Notes under the pieces: generated by a model
The model's database searches: none
The model's input: only the letters and a program-made list of their open reading frames with translations
What the model was told of the DNA's origin: nothing
Assembly (NCBI GenBank): GCA_017744795.1
Contig: JAGIAQ010000038.1
Span: 1-33,591 of the forward strand
DNA: 33,591 nt
Reading direction: 5' to 3'
From: Niabella sp.
GTDB lineage: Bacteria > Bacteroidota > Bacteroidia > Chitinophagales > Chitinophagaceae
Part shown: piece by piece, positions 30,364 to 33,591 of the stretch
Numbering within the stretch: the stretch's first letter is position 1
How the letters are laid out: each line of letters begins with the position of its first letter
Made by a program: the position numbers and the translations under genes

Positions 30364-31230
30364 ATGTTACGATTTTTTTATTTGTTGAGAAATGTGTCTT
30401 TGACGGCGGTGGCAGGTGTTGCCCTGATCATCGGAAATACAGGTTGTAATGGCTCCGGTAAGAAAACCGGGGATGGAAAAGATTCTACAAAAACAGATTC
30501 CAGCGCGGCGGCCTTATCCAATATTGGAAAGCCGATTACTTATCAAAAAGACAAGCGTTACATATTCCTGACTTTTGATGATGGCCCGCAACCTCCGGGA
30601 ACCATTAATTGTAAAAATATATTTCACGAAGAAGGCGTAAAAGCCTCCTTCTTTATGGTGGGATTTAATTTAGGTATCGATGCCTATCGCAGGAGAATTG
30701 CCGATTCACTGGATAACAGCTACCCCGAATTTATTACCGCCAACCATAGTACCACCCATGGTTTCCGGGATAATTACAAGCGCTTTTACAACAGCCCGGA
30801 TAGTGCAGTTGCCGACATGCTGAAGGCACAAACGGATCTGAAGATAAAATTAAAAATTGCCCGCCTGCCGGGTATGAATACCTGGGCCTCCGCCGGCGAA
30901 ATTCAGGGGCCCAAATCATCCTTGACCGTTGCCAAAGCACTAGATTCATTAGGCTATACGCTGATCGGCTGGGATGTGGAGTGGCAGTTTATCAAAGGCA
31001 GCATCCCCAAACAAGGCGCCCAGGAAATGGCCGATCAGATCAACAAAAGATTTGAACAGGAATATACCTACCAGCCCAACGCTATTGTGCTGTTGGCGCA
31101 TGACCGTATGTTTGCAAAAGCTCCGTACACCGATTCATTGCGTAAATTTATTTCCATACTGAAACAGGATCCGCGGTATGTGTTCGAGACCATCGACCAC
31201 TACCCATCTGTACAGAACCGGAAAAAATAA
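30364..31230 (+). CDS. Polysaccharide deacetylase, NodB-like, probable lipoprotein
   Basis: 288 residues. The N-terminus has a hydrophobic stretch ending in NTGC (Cys28), a possible though imperfect lipobox, followed by a Ser/Lys/Asp-rich linker typical of lipid-anchored proteins. NodB motifs: LTFDDGP (Asp72, Asp73), ANHSTTHGF (His128, His132, metal ligands with Asp73), ARLPGMN (the R-x-P-G motif), YTLIGWDVEW and IVLLAHD. These enzymes remove N- or O-acetyl groups from peptidoglycan, chitin or other glycans; the substrate is not identifiable. It stands alone and is followed by two terminators before clpC. Confidence 0.9.
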   Translation: MLRFFYLLRNVSLTAVAGVALIIGNTGCNGSGKKTGDGKDSTKTDSSAAALSNIGKPITYQKDKRYIFLTFDDGPQPPGTINCKNIFHEEGVKASFFMVGFNLGIDAYRRRIADSLDNSYPEFITANHSTTHGFRDNYKRFYNSPDSAVADMLKAQTDLKIKLKIARLPGMNTWASAGEIQGPKSSLTVAKALDSLGYTLIGWDVEWQFIKGSIPKQGAQEMADQINKRFEQEYTYQPNAIVLLAHDRMFAKAPYTDSLRKFISILKQDPRYVFETIDHYPSVQNRKK

Positions 31231-31263
31231 ACCTATGAGGTCTTTGAGACCTCATAGGTTTTT
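31230..31263 (+). terminator. Strong terminator after the deacetylase gene
   Basis: A 13-bp perfect stem (aacctatgaggtc 31230-31242, gacctcataggtt 31248-31260) with a 5-base loop, followed directly by T residues. The stem begins at the last base of the stop codon. This palindrome recurs between genes in Bacteroidota, from memory. Confidence 0.88.
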
Positions 31264-31280
31264 CTGGCCAACGGCCACAA

Positions 31281-31311
31281 AAAACACCCTGCGATTGCAG
31301 GGTGTTTTTTT
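31281..31311. terminator. Bidirectional terminator between the deacetylase gene and clpC
   Basis: aaaacaccctgc (31281-31292) pairs perfectly with gcagggtgtttt (31297-31308) around a 4-base loop. T-runs occur on the 3' side in both directions, so it can end transcripts from both converging genes. It lies 36 bases past the clpC stop. Confidence 0.88.
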
Positions 31312-31346
31312 ATATTCAAAATTCGCTATTCTCAATTCATCATTCC

Positions 31347-33591
31347 TTACGCCTCCTGATGACTTTCTTTGGCATCTTTGATTGTGAAATATAACTTGTC
31401 TTTTTCCTTATCAAAATCTACCAGCAATATATCACCGGGCTTCACGTGCATATTGAGGATCTCCTCAGCCAGCGGGTCTTCCAGATATTTCTGGATCGCG
31501 CGGTGCAGCGGACGGGCACCAAATTGCTGATCATAGCCTTTGTCCGCCAGGAAGCTTTTGGCCTCTTCGCTCAGCTCCAGTCCATAACCCAGGTTCTCCA
31601 CACGTTTCAATACGCCCTTCATAGATATATCGATGATGCTGAAGATATTCTCTTTGGTGAGACTGTTGAAGATGATCACATCATCAATACGATTCAAAAA
31701 TTCGGGCGAGAACGTACGTTTCAGCGCTTTTTCAATCACCGCTTTGTTTTCCTCATCCTCATTTTCCATGCGCGCGGAGGTTGCAAAGCCCACACCGGCG
31801 CCAAAATCTTTTAATTGCCTTACCCCGATGTTAGAGGTCATGATGATAATCGTATTTTTGAAATCAACTTTACGACCCAAACCATCAGTAAGCACGCCAT
31901 CATCCAAAACCTGCAACAAAATATTGTAAATATCCGGATGCGCTTTTTCAATCTCGTCCAGCAGGATCACACTATAGGGCTTGCGGCGTACTTTTTCAGT
32001 CAGCTGTCCACCTTCTTCATACCCCACATATCCCGGAGGCGCACCGATCAAACGGCTTACCGTGAATTTCTCCATGTATTCGCTCATGTCAATGCGGATG
32101 AGCGCATCTTCTGAATCAAAAAGGTAACGCGCCAGGGAACGGGCCAGTTCTGTTTTACCCACACCCGTAGGTCCCAGGAAAATAAAGGTACCGATCGGTT
32201 TTCTTGGGTCTTTTAAACCCACTCTATTCCGTTGGATCGCCTTTACAACTTTGGAAATGGCTTCATCCTGACCAATCACCATTCCCCTCATATCATCAGA
32301 CATCTTGCGCAATTTCTCGGTCTCCGCTTCCACCATCTTCCGCACCGGAATGCCTGTCATAATATTGATCACTTCAGCAATGGCCTCCTCATCGATCGGG
32401 TAACGTTTGTGTTTGCTTTCCTCTTCCCAGGCCGCTTTTGCGCGCTCCAGGTCTTCCGCCAGTTTCTTTTCGGTATCCCGCAGCGAGGCGGCCTCCTCAA
32501 ACTTCTGGCTTTTTACCACCTTATTTTTCTCTTCCTTAATATCTTCGATCTTCTTTTCCAGTTCCACAATATTCTGCGGAACATTTATATTTTTCAGGTG
32601 CACCCTTGCCCCCACTTCATCCATTACATCGATGGCCTTATCCGGCAACAGACGGTCGGTAATATACCGGTCGCTCAGTTTTACACAGGCATCAATAGCT
32701 TCAGGGCTATACATAACACTGTGAAAATCTTCGTACTTGGACTTGATGTTGTTCAGTATCTGTATGGTTTCTTCCACGCTTGGCGGATCTACCATTACTT
32801 TTTGAAAACGACGATCCAATGCCCCGTCCTTTTCAATATACATACGGTACTCATCCAGCGTTGACGCGCCGATGCATTGCAGTTCGCCACGTGCCAAAGC
32901 GGGTTTAAAAATATTGCTGGCATCCAATGAACCACTGGCACCGCCGGCCCCCACAATGGTGTGCATCTCATCAATAAACAGGATCACATCGCGATTCTTC
33001 TCCAGCTCATTCATGATGGCCTTCATGCGCTCTTCAAACTGACCGCGGTATTTCGTTCCCGCCACTAATGAAGCCAGGTCCAATGAAATCACGCGCTTGT
33101 CGAACAGCACGCGGCTCACTTTCCGTTGTACAATACGCAGCGCCAATCCTTCCACGATGGCTGTTTTACCAACACCGGGCTCGCCGATCAGGATGGGATT
33201 ATTCTTTTTACGACGGCTTAGGATCTGCGATACCCGCTCAATTTCTTTTTCGCGTCCCACAATAGGATCGAGGTTACCACTTTCTGCCAGCTTGGTCACA
33301 TCACGACCGAAATTATCCAGCACCGGCGTTTTGCTTTTAGCAGAACCTTTGGCAGCACTGCCTTTGGACTGTGCATATTTCTTTTCTTCCTCAAACTCTT
33401 CTTCGCCTTCTTCGCCAAATTCTGCGCGGGGCTCACCGCCCGATTTTACGATGCCCAACTCCTGCCGGAACAGATCATAATCCACGTCGAACTGATTTAA
33501 GATTTGTGTTGCGATATTTTCTTTGTTCTTCAAAATTGAAAGCATGAGGTGCTCCGTTTCTACCTGGTTGCTCTTTAAGGCCTTTGCTTCC
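31347..33591 (-). CDS. clpC: ATP-dependent Clp protease ATPase subunit ClpC (5' end outside window)
   Basis: The gene continues beyond the window: the frame is open to the last base, and the codons before the internal ATG at 33545 encode [16 protein letters not shown], the second half of the usual ClpC N-terminal repeat. About 748 residues are visible. AAA1 has Walker [14 protein letters not shown] and Walker [18 protein letters not shown]-like coiled-coil middle domain follows ([25 protein letters not shown]). AAA2 has [11 protein letters not shown] and [14 protein letters not shown]. The ClpP-binding loop is likely [10 protein letters not shown] (VGF), and the C-terminus has [28 protein letters not shown]. 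ClpC unfolds substrates and feeds them to ClpP for degradation. An acidic linker ([15 protein letters not shown]) joins the N-domain and AAA1. Confidence 0.95.
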   Translation of the reverse strand, partial: EAKALKSNQVETEHLMLSILKNKENIATQILNQFDVDYDLFRQELGIVKSGGEPRAEFGEEGEEEFEEEKKYAQSKGSAAKGSAKSKTPVLDNFGRDVTKLAESGNLDPIVGREKEIERVSQILSRRKKNNPILIGEPGVGKTAIVEGLALRIVQRKVSRVLFDKRVISLDLASLVAGTKYRGQFEERMKAIMNELEKNRDVILFIDEMHTIVGAGGASGSLDASNIFKPALARGELQCIGASTLDEYRMYIEKDGALDRRFQKVMVDPPSVEETIQILNNIKSKYEDFHSVMYSPEAIDACVKLSDRYITDRLLPDKAIDVMDEVGARVHLKNINVPQNIVELEKKIEDIKEEKNKVVKSQKFEEAASLRDTEKKLAEDLERAKAAWEEESKHKRYPIDEEAIAEVINIMTGIPVRKMVEAETEKLRKMSDDMRGMVIGQDEAISKVVKAIQRNRVGLKDPRKPIGTFIFLGPTGVGKTELARSLARYLFDSEDALIRIDMSEYMEKFTVSRLIGAPPGYVGYEEGGQLTEKVRRKPYSVILLDEIEKAHPDIYNILLQVLDDGVLTDGLGRKVDFKNTIIIMTSNIGVRQLKDFGAGVGFATSARMENEDEENKAVIEKALKRTFSPEFLNRIDDVIIFNSLTKENIFSIIDISMKGVLKRVENLGYGLELSEEAKSFLADKGYDQQFGARPLHRAIQKYLEDPLAEEILNMHVKPGDILLVDFDKEKDKLYFTIKDAKESHQEA

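Overview
This looks like chromosome from a member of the Bacteroidota, most likely family Chitinophagaceae or a close relative. The reasons are: an LpxC-FabZ fusion enzyme, which is characteristic of the phylum; -7 promoter boxes of the form TAnnTTTG in front of many genes; a single-chain eukaryote-type glycyl-tRNA synthetase; many secreted glycosidases; and intergenic spaces filled with degenerate short repeats. I see no rRNA, tRNA or CRISPR array. The family-level placement is inference from gene content only.

Layout. 80-5122 (+): a secreted carbohydrate block (SGNH/GDSL esterase, GNAT acetyltransferase, GH3 beta-glucosidase, GH30 glycosidase). 5369-6501: an IS630-family insertion sequence whose two transposase frames are joined by an A8 slippage site; it abuts the 3' remnant of an unknown gene (6502-6799). 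6815-8097: an SRPBCC/DoxX pair and a small membrane protein. 8094-11857 (-): HD phosphohydrolase, lpxD and lpxC-fabZ, the lipid A and fatty-acid block. 12213-13821 (+): a conserved small protein, a frameshifted four-helix-bundle gene and a PhnP-like metallo-hydrolase. 14163-16914 (+): a tight four-gene operon (DUF2089-like zinc-ribbon/HTH protein, polytopic membrane protein, secreted alpha/beta hydrolase, membrane-anchored PH-domain protein) preceded by a nearly perfect 34-bp palindrome. 17008-22610: a sugar-phosphate isomerase-like protein, glyS, a DinB-like protein, a tiny membrane protein, lpxB and surE. 22856-24091: an AAA/DUF4143 ATPase behind 22-bp repeats. 24111-29306: a 1307-residue membrane-bound one-module NRPS of the Pls/PosA type flanked by two GNAT genes. 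29309-30201 (-): a RES/Xre toxin-antitoxin pair. 30364-31230 (+): a polysaccharide deacetylase. 31347 to the window end (-): clpC, cut by the window edge.

The most interesting locus is the Pls/PosA-like synthetase. Its domain order (adenylation, carrier, then six or more membrane segments separating three soluble domains) and its length match enzymes that polymerise a single basic amino acid, and its inferred specificity pocket carries an acidic residue. Second is the DUF2089-like operon with its palindromic operator candidate. A third theme is regulatory: degenerate tandem repeats of different periods (14, 16, 22 bp and others) sit directly upstream of promoter boxes of several unrelated genes.

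Several reading frames that could start at TTG are better started at a downstream ATG, because that TTG is the last part of a TAnnTTTG -7 box. I applied this to lpxC-fabZ, the HD protein, glyS and the gene at 20393. The starts of surE and of the alpha/beta hydrolase were also moved downstream, on other grounds.
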